Assembly (NCBI GenBank): GCA_905221605.1
Contig: CAJNDS010002548.1
Location: forward strand, 215,001-279,000
Direction: 5' to 3'
Origin: Symbiodinium natans
Taxonomy: Eukaryota > Sar > Dinophyceae > Suessiales > Symbiodiniaceae
DNA length: 64,000 nt
Part shown: in pieces, positions 8,144-16,038 of the stretch
How the letters are laid out: every line of letters begins with the position of its first letter
Position numbering within the stretch: the first letter of the stretch is position 1
The notes under the pieces: model-generated
What the model was told of the DNA's origin: nothing
What the model saw: only the letters and a program-made list of their open reading frames with translations
The model's database searches: none
Position numbers and translations under genes: made by a program

Positions 8144-9597
8144 CAGGGAGAGCCACTGGCCCAAGCTGTATTGGGCCGACATCACTGTCTTCAACAATAA
8201 GAAGCAACAGGAGGAGAAGGCCAGCATCCCTTTCCTCCTGCCCCATGAGATTTTGCTTAAGCTGTTTGAGTTTGGTGACCCAGCATTTATTTTGGGGCAA
8301 GCAGTGTCCAGGGAAGATCACTGCATCAGGGCAGCACATGCTGCAGCCTGCCAGCCTCCACAGGATCCGAAAGCATTTTTCCACTAAGCCTGTGGAGTGA
8401 TGGAGTTCCGTGCAATTGGGATCGCAGTGAGTCCCTCGACATCGTGGCACTTGCCATGCCATCCGTGCCAGGCTACCGTTTTCCGATCTGTGCAATCAAG
8501 AAAAGCTTCCAAGTGAAGCAGGTAACACTGCATGAGATGATGGCAGTGATTGCTTGGTCATTCCGAGCCTTGGCCTTGGGAAAGCCCCCAGTACTCGACA
8601 TGACAACAGCCCCTTCCTTCCTCACAAGGAAAAGTTTCGACAGAGACTTTCTGGAAGTGACCTCCCAACAGCTCTGCTCACTCAGTTTAGGGGCGATTGG
8701 AAGATGATGAAGGACTTGCTGGGTTTGCCTGCCCACAATGAAAAGGCTGGAATCTGCTTCAAATGCCCCGCCAAGCCAGAAGACGTTGGCCAGGTGCACT
8801 CCACTGCCAGCTGGAGACAAGCATTTTTTTCACAATGGTCATTTATGGAGCGATTTTTTCGGGAGGCTCGGCCAATTTCTCCCGTTTGGGCCTTTCCAGG
8901 CTTCACTTTGTCTGCGGTGAGGCTTGATTGGCTGCACATAGTCGACTTGGGCATAGCCGCCGATACTTGTGGGAACATTCTGTGGCAACTCCAGGAAAAG
9001 ATGGAAGGAGACAACATCAAAGACAGGCTGGCCACATTGTTTTTGCTCATTCGTGCTGCCTATAAAAGGCATGGTGTCGACCAGGATACGCTAGCGACTT
9101 TGACCCAGACCATGATTCGAAAAGATGCTTCTAGCCCCCCAAAGCTGAAGGCTAAAGGAGCTGAGGTTCGAAGACTTGTCCCCATTTTGGCAGAGCTGTG
9201 TCATCAACATCTGGACAGCAGTGTTCCGGTCGAGGAGGCCACCATAGCTGTAATCCACTGGCTCCTGGAGGCTTACAATGCACTGAACATTGAGCCCTAC
9301 ATGCCTTATTTGCTGGAGGATGCTGCTAAGAAGTTTGCCCTGCAGTATGTTGCCTTGAAAGATTTTCTTGCAGATGGCATCCATTGGCGGCCCAAGCCGA
9401 AGCTTCACGTGTTCATGCATTTGGCTGCTTCAGACACCAATCCTAAGGAACTTTGGTGTTACAGAGATGAGGACTTTGGAGGGGCAGCTGCAGCTATGGT
9501 TCGGGCAAAGGGTGGCTGGAACACCCCCAAGAGCTCTTCGGAGCAGGTCTTGGACAAGTTTCGAGCAAAGAACTCTCTGCCCGTGCTGACCTCGTGA
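8144..9597 (+). pseudogene. C-terminal half of a multi-copy dinoflagellate hypothetical gene
   Basis: Three frames carry one protein in sequence: 8144-8387 (HWPKLYWADITVF, LLPHEILLKLFEFGD), about 8410-8600 (DGVPCNWDRSESLDIVAL, MMAVIAWSFRALALG) and 8554-9597 (LLTQFRGDWKMMKDLLGL, CFKCPAK, RLDWLHIVDLGIAADT, LWCYRDEDFGG). I recognise this as a repeated dinoflagellate ORF family of unknown role, possibly related to Tnp2/CACTA-type transposases, though I cannot confirm that. Frame changes could be decay or short introns. The first codons join exactly and in frame to the end of the minus-strand half at 13464, so one gene was split by the retroelement. Confidence 0.6.
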
Positions 9598-9664
9598 CCA
9601 AAGGCTTGATCGAGTGTGCATGTCCTGTTGCATATTTCGGTGCCTTCTCTATATATTTTTCAGG

Positions 9665-10237
9665 AGAGTATAGCTGCAGATTTGCTATCTCCACCTTCGC
9701 CGGCTTGTGCAGGCCCGACAGGTCTTCCTCATTCACGTTGCGCCTCCCTGCGGCACAGCCTCGCGGGCACGCGAAATCCCGATCAAAGGGCAGCCATCCC
9801 CGCCCGTCCTTCGCAGCGAGGCCTTCCCTGCGGGGCTGCCCGGCCTATCTCCCTCATGGCAGGCCAAGGTCGATTCTGCTAACTCGATATATCGCCGGGC
9901 TGCGCGCTTCTGTGCTTGGCTGCTTGAGGAGGCGCCCCATACTCACTTCTGCGTGGAGAACCCTGCTCGCTCCTACATGTGGTTGCTGCCTGAGTTCCGG
10001 GACTTGCGTCCTCGTTGTTCTGTTGTGCCTTATGACGCATGCATGCACGGGGGCGCGCGCGCTAAGCATCAGGAGCTGTGGACCTCTCTGCCCGAGTTGT
10101 CCGCCCTTGCCCGCCAGTGCGACAACTCACACCCTCACCGCCCTTGGGGTTTTTTTTTTCCTTCCGGGGATTTCTCAACTGCCGATGAAGCCGAGTATCC
10201 CGAGGTGTTTTGCACTCGGTATGCTTCCGTCAAATGA
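9665..10237 (+). pseudogene. methyltransferase-like domain of DIRS/PAT-like element
   Basis: In the frame of the ORF that begins at 9707 the protein contains VAPPCGTASRAREIP and later FCVENPARSYMW. PPC and ENP are the signature blocks of C5-cytosine-methyltransferase-like Rossmann enzymes. DIRS-type elements are known to carry a methyltransferase domain, and dinoflagellate copies often place such a domain just before the RT. An upstream in-frame TAG (9671-9673) and loss of frame after 10237 indicate decay. Whether it methylates anything is unknown. Confidence 0.5.
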
Positions 10238-10904
10238 GTCGGCCCGAACGGCCACACACAAGCAACCGCGCACTTCTAAGGCTGTTGTCTTGATCGATGA
10301 GTACCCTTACCAGGTCACTGTCCCCCTCCCGTCCGGCCAGTTGCCTGCGCTCGATGACAAAAACTGTTTGTGTGCTGCTTTGGGCCCCGTGCCTGTCGGT
10401 TCTAAGGTCCTCCGGGTTAATTTTGAAGGGGGGGTGGTTTTCCCGAAGCGCCCTCGACCCGACAGAAAGCTGGCAGATCAGGTCTTGCTGGCTGGCCACT
10501 CTGCTGTGGCCTCAATCACTTGTGGTGTGTACAGGGACCCCTTGCAGTTTGCCAAGCTTTCCCTTACCCTAACACACCCCTTTGACGTAGCCACAGCCCT
10601 ACCTGACCAGGCCTTGACCGTTCTCGCCAGGGTGCTCCTCGATGGTCCTTTGACTGTTGTTAGACGCAGGTTGGACCTCTACCTCACCTGGAGGAAGTGG
10701 GCTCAGGAGTTGGAGGGGCGCGAGGAACAACTGCACGCGTCCCTCCACCCTTCCGTGGCAAGTGTGGTAAGAGGTAAGAAGCTCCTCCTCCTTGATAGGA
10801 TTGCCAAATCCTTGGATTGGCCCGATGAGCACTTGCACCATGACCTCACGGGGAGGAAAAGCCAAGCGGTGTCTTTCCTTTGGACCCTAAACCGGCGGAG
10901 CTGA
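10238..10904 (+). pseudogene. RT-proximal linker of DIRS/PAT-like element
   Basis: Open in the frame that ends at 10904, reading SKAVVLIDEYPYQVTVPLPS and KLLLLDRIAKSLDWPDEHLH. This resembles the helical segment that precedes the RT in dinoflagellate DIRS-like polyproteins. It overlaps the RT ORF by 25 nt in another frame, so one frameshift separates it from both the methyltransferase and the RT. Confidence 0.4.
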
Positions 10905-12244
10905 CTGTGGACGGCTTGATGGAACAGGCTGAGGTCCTGAAGCCACTCTTGTGGGATAAGATAGCCCAAAGCCCGGCAAATCCTCATGAGCAAGATCTTT
11001 TCGACATCACGCATGCTGAGTTTTCGGAAAAGGGGTGGCTGGACCCAGCTCGGTCCTGGGACGAACTCGAAGACTACTTCAAGGGCTCATGGGTCCCTGC
11101 CCGTCGATTTGCAGTGGAGCAAAGAGGGAAACTAAGGCCCATCGATGACTTGGCCGAAAATGGGGTCAACAGTGCCTTCGCTCCTTGCGACAAGCTCACG
11201 CTCCGGGCCATCGACGAGGTTGTTTGGACTGCAGCCTTCATCATGCGCGCCTTGATTTGCAGAGGCTCTGTGCATGTGCCACTCTCCACGGGAGAAGTGA
11301 TCTCTGGTCCACTTCACCCGTTCTGGGCTTCCAACACCTCTCGGGCACGCCCGCTTGTGAAAACGGTGGATCTTAAGTCCGCCTACAAGCAGCTTCCCCT
11401 TCACCCGTCGGATCACCGCCTGTGTGTCGTGAGCTTGCGTAGGCCTTCTGATTCGCGAGTGGTGGGGTATGTTTCAAAGGTGTTGCCATTCGGCGCGTCC
11501 GCCAGCGTCACGGCCTTCAACAGGGTGGCCCGTCTTCTTCAGAGAATTCTGCAGGAAGCTTGGGTCATGACAAGCAACTACTTCGATGACTATCCCATAC
11601 TGGAGTTGTCTGCACTTGCCGGGAGTTGTGATAAGACCGTGCATAACATCCTGTCCCTTCTCGGCTTTACTCGTGCTGCTGACAAGGAGGAAGACTTCGC
11701 TCCTGCTGCGAACCTCTTGGGTGTCACCCTAGACCTGTCTGACCCCACCCTTAAGCATGTCAGAGTTGCAAATCGCGAGGACAAGTGCACCGAGATGTCG
11801 GCCTCCATTGACCAAGTGCTTGACAAGGGTTTTCTTAAGGCCTCCGAGGTCGCATCTTTGTTCGGACGCATTCAGTTCATGGAGGGCCAGCTGTTGGGGA
11901 GGTTGGGGCGTTTAGCCCTTATGGAGCTTAGGTCCCTGTGCTCCTCAAATGGGGAGTTGCGTCTTGGCAAGTTCGAGTGCGATGCTTTTCGAAATCTTAA
12001 GCAGCGCTTGGTTTCGGGCCCTCCTCGGGCCATCCCCACGGCGATACCGAGAGGGTGTGCTTGCGTCTTTACCGATGGGGCATGCGAGTTTGAGGACGGC
12101 CTTCCTGTCTGCACCATAGGGGGCATCCTCTACCACAATCAGGAGGGAAGTTGGAACACTCGCTTCTTCGCGTGCAGGATGCCCGCCACTCTTGTTCAAA
12201 AGTGGAGCAATGCCGGCAAGCGCCATTTTGATTGGACCCGTTGA
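10880..12244 (+). CDS. DIRS-like reverse transcriptase
   Basis: 454 codons. RT motifs in order: RGKLRPIDDLAENGVNSAF (fingers), VKTVDLKSAYKQLPLHPSD (motif A aspartate), LPFGASASVTAFNR (motif B region) and NYFDDYPILE (motif C, FDD instead of the usual YxDD). The C-terminus enters an RNase H fold with VFTDGACEFEDG. Sequence and order (methyltransferase, RT, RNase H) point to a tyrosine-recombinase retrotransposon rather than an LTR element. The RNase H continues in another frame from about 12222, so the copy is probably dead. Confidence 0.7.
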   Translation: MDPKPAELTVDGLMEQAEVLKPLLWDKIAQSPANPHEQDLFDITHAEFSEKGWLDPARSWDELEDYFKGSWVPARRFAVEQRGKLRPIDDLAENGVNSAFAPCDKLTLRAIDEVVWTAAFIMRALICRGSVHVPLSTGEVISGPLHPFWASNTSRARPLVKTVDLKSAYKQLPLHPSDHRLCVVSLRRPSDSRVVGYVSKVLPFGASASVTAFNRVARLLQRILQEAWVMTSNYFDDYPILELSALAGSCDKTVHNILSLLGFTRAADKEEDFAPAANLLGVTLDLSDPTLKHVRVANREDKCTEMSASIDQVLDKGFLKASEVASLFGRIQFMEGQLLGRLGRLALMELRSLCSSNGELRLGKFECDAFRNLKQRLVSGPPRAIPTAIPRGCACVFTDGACEFEDGLPVCTIGGILYHNQEGSWNTRFFACRMPATLVQKWSNAGKRHFDWTR

Positions 12245-12581
12245 GTTATTTGCAGTAGTCGCAGCCAGGCGGCTATGGGGGTCTTACTTAGATTCCTCAA
12301 GGGCCTTGTTTTTCGTGGACCACTCCGGTGTTCACGCCGCTTGTGTGAGTGGGACATCCAGGGACACTGTGTGGCGATCACTGCTTGTCGAGTTTGAGCG
12401 GGCTGATGCAGTGCCCATGATTGGTTGGATAGCACGTGTGCCAAGTGCTAGCAATCCTTCGGACGCTCCCTCAAGGGGCTCGTCAAACTTTCCTTTCTGG
12501 GGCACCTGCTCTCGTGATCACCCTTCATGCTGCATGTCAGGCGAACTCCTGAGCCCGCTTGAGTTGAAGAGGGATGTCTAA
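12192..12581 (+). CDS. RNase H C-terminal part of DIRS-like element
   Basis: In the alternate frame, IGPVELFAVVAARRLWGS, ALFFVDHSGVHAACV and SASNPSDAPSRG are the central helix (E), the FVDN-like strand and the NPADxPSR ending typical of DIRS RNase H domains. It overlaps the RT ORF by 53 nt. The natural joint lies near 12222, implying a frameshift lesion. The ORF ends inside repeat B1. Confidence 0.6.
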   Translation: MFKSGAMPASAILIGPVELFAVVAARRLWGSYLDSSRALFFVDHSGVHAACVSGTSRDTVWRSLLVEFERADAVPMIGWIARVPSASNPSDAPSRGSSNFPFWGTCSRDHPSCCMSGELLSPLELKRDV

Positions 12582-12847
12582 GGCGCGCTCACTCGTGTAC
12601 GGTGATGCGTGACCTTGGAGGCCCTGGGAGGGCTTTTGGATTCTCCCGACTTGTGGCATTGCCATCGGAAGAAAAAAAAAGAACAATCGCGCCCAAGTGA
12701 ATAAGTTGAGCATTCGTCTATTCTGTTGAATGAGGCCACAAGGGTGCTTTGTTTATCCGCATGGGATTCAGCTTTTATATTCGTCAGATGCTATACACGT
12801 ACATTGGGATTTATACTTGTATCCGAAAAGTTGTTGTGGCTATAAGC
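12571..12847 (+). repeat. split direct repeat B1
   Basis: 277 bp almost identical to B2 (13186-13463, one extra A in a poly-A run). Its end runs straight into the start of A2 (TATAAGC|TTTATTGG). Confidence 0.9.
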
Positions 12848-13170
12848 TTTATTGGAGACTCGTCTCCTATAGCTTTATAGACACACAATGTTTCAAAAGT
12901 TTGTCTGGTCACTTTTGAAACTCGCTTTTCGGATCTTTGTAACCTTGGAAGCTACTTCCCTCGTGTGGCAACTTGCGTGCGTCATGGTTTTAACATTTGC
13001 TCGTCATGACGCCGCTTGCAGAATTTGGGGAACTTGCGAGTATCATGATTTTTAAGAGATTGAGAATTTTTCAACCTTGAGGCAAGGCTCTGCACTTTGA
13101 ACTCTTTTGCATTCTCGAGCTGTGGGCTGGAAGCATTTGAGATAGACAGAGAGCCTGAAAAATTCTTTCC
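12845..13170 (+). repeat. repeat A2
   Basis: 326 bp, reverse complement of A1 (7819-8143). It sits between B1 and B2, giving the order B1-A2-B2 seen at the 3' end of PAT/Ngaro-type tyrosine-recombinase retrotransposons. Confidence 0.9.
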
Positions 13171-13185
13171 CCACCCACCCACCCG

Positions 13186-13463
13186 GGGATGTCTAAGGCG
13201 CGCTCACTCGTGTACGGTGATGCGTGACCTTGGAGGCCCTGGGAGGGCTTTTGGATTCTCCCGACTTGTGGCATTGCCATCGGAAGAAAAAAAAAAGAAC
13301 AATCGCGCCCAAGTGAATAAGTTGAGCATTCGTCTATTCTGTTGAATGAGACCACAAGGGTGCTTTGTTTATCCGCATGGGATTCAGCTTTTATATTCGT
13401 CAGATGCTATACACGTACATTGGGATTTATACTTGTATCCGAAAAGTTGTTGTGGCTATAAGC
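13186..13463 (+). repeat. split direct repeat B2
   Basis: Second copy of B. It ends in ATAAGC exactly where the minus-strand half of the interrupted gene starts (13464). Between A2 and B2 there is only a short C/A-rich spacer (13171-13185). Confidence 0.9.
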
Positions 13464-15154
13464 AATCTTCTTTTCAGGGATCTGTTGGCATTGTGGTCGC
13501 CAATCCTTGCCAAGTCGTCGATTCCTCTGGCACCGGCTGCCTCAGCATCCTGAAACAAGGAAGCAGTTCTTTTGCCAGTCAGCTGCCCCCCCAAGAAAGC
13601 ATCGCCAAGATTCTTCCGGAATCTCTTTGCAAAAGGAACTTTGTCCTGCAGGTAGCCTCTCTTGTTCTTGGACAGCATGGCAGACAATCAGGCGGAAAAA
13701 ACTTAGCAAAACTCAGGCTGAACAGTACTTAGCAAAACTCAGGCTGCCCATCCTAGAGTCCGGAGCCTCAGGCTTATACACGGCTGCTCAGAGAACAGCA
13801 GCAGCAAGTGGCATATGGGCAAGCTGCATCGGCCAGAAGCTTGCAATGGTCTGCAAAAAAAAGCATGTCTGTTTTTTTGACTCTGGCACCAGCTATCCAA
13901 ACGAAGCTTCTGTGAGCATGACAGTTGCGATGCATCTCAGGATCCTTGGCTTGGCCCAAGTTTGCACAAAGGCCCAAAACAGCCTTCTTGAGCTTGATGG
14001 GCTGGTGTTCCAGGTCGAGGCAGACAACAAGCTCAAGTCCAAGAAGAAGGACCTTGTCCAGCCCGTGGCTGAGCTCGAAGCATTCGTCAAGGACCTCAAG
14101 AAGGTGGTGGTCCTTCTGCAGCAGAAGGCCGACGGTATGGACGAGAAGCAGTGTGGCAAGGAGATAGAGAACCTGAAGCTTTTCGTGGAGAATGCTTCTG
14201 AGCACCTTGACCAGGCCACCGCCCTAACGAAAAGGGTAAGGGGCTGGGTGAGCTAGGCTTCGGGAGTGGTGCACTCCTGTGTTTGGGATCCACGAGCTCT
14301 TCTTGGCCTCCAGCTTCTTCACAGCTGACTGGGCTGTCTTCAGGAGATTCTTCAGCTCGGCTTTCAGTGGGAACTCAACCTTGATCTCCACCGTGTTCGA
14401 GTCTTTGAGGGCCTTGAACTGGGCACCAGTGAGCTGGGCATCCAAGCTGAAGCTCGTGGTATCCTCCAGCTTCACACTGTCCTTGCTTTCAAGCATGGAC
14501 CGATAGAAATATCGGCTGAGCTCCGGAATGGTGGCATGGACTTGCTGGCACCTTGTGTGCTTGTAGAAATCCTCGCTCTCCTTCAGGAGTGCCTCGAGGA
14601 CCTCCTGTCGCCTTGGCTCCGAAACGTCCGAGACCTGAAGGCCATTCATCTGAAAGATTCGAGCCCTCAGTGGATCATGTTGTGAAATCACAAAATCAAA
14701 GAAGGCCTAGCTATGTAAAAAAAATCAAATTGTGCCTGATGGCATCGTCATCATCCCCTTGTTGGTCTGATCCTCCTCAGTCTCTGCACGAGTGCTGGTA
14801 ACCGAAAAGGAGGCCAACCACTGGAGGTTCTTAATGCCGAACTTGTGGTAGTTGCTCAAGAAGTCCCTTCGATCCTTGTCTTGGATCTTCTTGTAGGCCT
14901 GCAGGCTTCAATGTGGATATCAGCAACTGAAAATGCACGCAAAGAGCAACATTCTAAAGAAGAAGTGCCTCCAGGACCTGGACAGCTTCCTCTCGCCCTT
15001 CGCCCTTCTTATTCTTCTCCGGGTCGGCTCGGTACTTCAGGAAACCCAGCATCCTGCTGATGCTGCCCCGGATTTCACTGCTATCCTCCGGAACAGCAAT
15101 GGCCTGGACCTTTGCTGGCTTTCCTCCATTCTCGCCCTTGTTCTTGGGGGACAT
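13464..15154 (-). pseudogene. N-terminal half of the same hypothetical gene, with GC-AG introns
   Basis: Minus-strand exons: 15154-14969 (ISRMLGFLKYRADPEKNKKG), then a 70-bp intron with GC donor and CAG|G acceptor, then 14898-about 14755 (AYKKIQDKDRRDFL, GIKNLQWLASFSVTS), a further intron, then about 14668-14260 (ARIFQMNGLQVSD, LTGAQFKALKDSNTVEIKVE), and finally about 13680-13464 (LSKNKRGYLQDKVPFAKRF, LGDAFLGGQLTGKRTASLFQ, NANRSLKRRL). This is the N-terminal part of a repeated dinoflagellate protein family of unknown role. Its last codon joins in frame with 8144 (RRL + LRESHWPKLYW). It still has introns, so it is not a processed copy. Confidence 0.55.
13985..14256 (+). CDS. plus-strand coiled-coil-like coding segment
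   Basis: In the plus frame ending at 14256 the protein is Lys/Glu/Leu-rich (KLKSKKKDLVQPVAELEAFV, KEIENLKLFVENASEHLDQA) and looks genuinely coding, probably a coiled coil. It faces the minus-strand exons around it. It could be an exon of the same family flipped by a small inversion, or a fragment of another gene. Confidence 0.4.
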
Positions 15155-15554
15155 TTCCTATATTCCTATCTAGCTGTAGCCCGGGACTGAAAACTGGATT
15201 GCTGGCACAGATCTCGAGCAGCAGCAGCCAAAAAAAAACTGAAGAAACCCTCAACCCTAAACCCCAAACAGAGAGAGACCCTACAAAACGAAACCCCATA
15301 CCCTAAACCCTAGACCCTACCCCCGACAGGTAGGCAAGACAGAAAAACCCTAAACCCTAAACCTTATATAAGCGGCGAGAAGGAAAACCCCAAACCCTAA
15401 ACCCCTCCGAGCTGCCCAAGGCACCCCCTCCACGAGGGTTTAGGGTTCAGGTTTAGGGGTGCCTCGAGGTTGTTGTATATATATATATACATATGTACAT
15501 ATCTTTGTGCATGATATATGCATATATATATATATATATATATGTGATATAAAG
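15155..15554. repeat. telomere-like and TA microsatellite flank of element 1
   Basis: Scattered CCCTAAA/CCCCAAA units (about 15240-15400) followed by (TA)n tracts (15476-15545). No gene seen. The last four bases, AAAG, are the target site of element 1. Confidence 0.8.
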
Positions 15555-15854
15555 TGTGAGCAGGTCTATGCACGCACGCTGCATGTGCAAAGCTGCCAGG
15601 GCCAGTACTGTAGTAGTTTTCCTTTGCATGCGTAGTTTTGCAATTCGTAACAATGCCAATGTTTTGGCTCAAGTACCGAGCTTGTGCCTTTGAGCACGGT
15701 AGTTTCGTACAGTAGCTCTTAGGTTGCTGTGCGGTCCGACCGGACGCACTCAGGCGTAGCTGCACAAGTGCTTGAACTCGCGAAGTCGTAAAACAGCGTG
15801 ACCGGGCTGTGATTGCATTGGCTTAGTGCAAGTCCAGTGCTGGTCGACTTCACA
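15555..15854 (+). repeat. 5' LTR of element 1
   Basis: 300 bp, TGTGA...TCACA ends, no difference seen from 32449-32748. No TATA box. TAGTTTTCC and TAGTTTTGC upstream of the spliced-leader relic could serve as the TTTT-type promoter element reported for dinoflagellates (inference). Confidence 0.95.
15655..15673 (+). promoter_or_regulatory. spliced-leader relic in LTR
   Basis: GCCAATGTTTTGGCTCAAG contains the 12-nt 3' end of the dinoflagellate spliced leader (TTTTGGCTCAAG) preceded by GCCA, as in the leader, with a 3-nt insertion. It occurs at the same offset in the 3' LTR (32549-32567) and, with G to A, in both LTRs of element 2. It probably marks the 5' end of the R region. Confidence 0.75.
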
Positions 15855-15856
15855 AT

Positions 15857-15874
15857 TGGGGGCTGTTCTGGGAA
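15857..15874 (+). promoter_or_regulatory. tRNA primer-binding site, proline-type
   Basis: TGGGGGCTGTTCTGGGAA starts 2 nt after the LTR. TGG pairs with the tRNA CCA end, and the site closely resembles the tRNA-Pro class of primer sites (14 of 18 positions by my memory of that class). Identical in element 2 at 33780-33797. Confidence 0.65.
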
Positions 15875-15930
15875 ACGTACAGCTCTTGTGCCTACGGCCC
15901 GAGTGGGCAAGCATTGCTTTGCTTGTCTGT

Positions 15931-15952
15931 CGCGGTCCGTGACCTGGACGCG
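15931..15952 (+). repeat. covarying hairpin 1 (variable pair T-A)
   Basis: CGCGGTCC / GTGACCT / GGACGCG: stem with one bulged G and a 7-nt loop, in the 5' leader. Element 2 copy: 33854-33875. Confidence 0.75.
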
Positions 15953-15960
15953 TGGACTGT

Positions 15961-16038
15961 GTGCCACGCTTGCGGCCTGTTAACCAAGGCGCGGCGCTTC
16001 GTGTGCCACGCCTGCGGCCTGCTAACCAAGGCGCGGCG
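15961..16038 (+). repeat. two copies of a 42-bp repeat in the leader
   Basis: GTGCCACGCTTGCGGCCTGT... starts at 15961 and again, slightly changed, at 16003, ending at the start codon. Also present in element 2. It is open in frame with the polyprotein, but the ATG at 16039 matches the first ATG of element 2. Confidence 0.7.

Larger units (their letters stand above)
3842..13463. mobile_element. rearranged DIRS/PAT-like retroelement with split direct repeats
   Basis: Parts seen: A1, recombinase-like, gag-like, zinc finger and oxygenase-like ORFs on the minus strand; methyltransferase, RT, RNase H and B1-A2-B2 on the plus strand. Inverting about 3.84-9.65 kb places all of them on one strand in the order A1, ORFs, methyltransferase, RT, RNase H, B1-A2-B2, and puts the two halves of the host gene on its two sides. 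Boundaries and the inversion are inference. The repeats and domains are direct observations. Confidence 0.55.

Noticed and set aside
7819-13170. Terminal inverted repeats of a DNA transposon (A1/A2)
   Set aside because: A2 is bracketed by B1 and B2 and the gene halves join outside the repeats. The split-repeat retroelement with one inversion explains more.
15952-16038. Earlier GTG start of the element 1 polyprotein
   Set aside because: This stretch is a 42-bp repeat and leader hairpin. Element 2 starts at the ATG that matches 16039.
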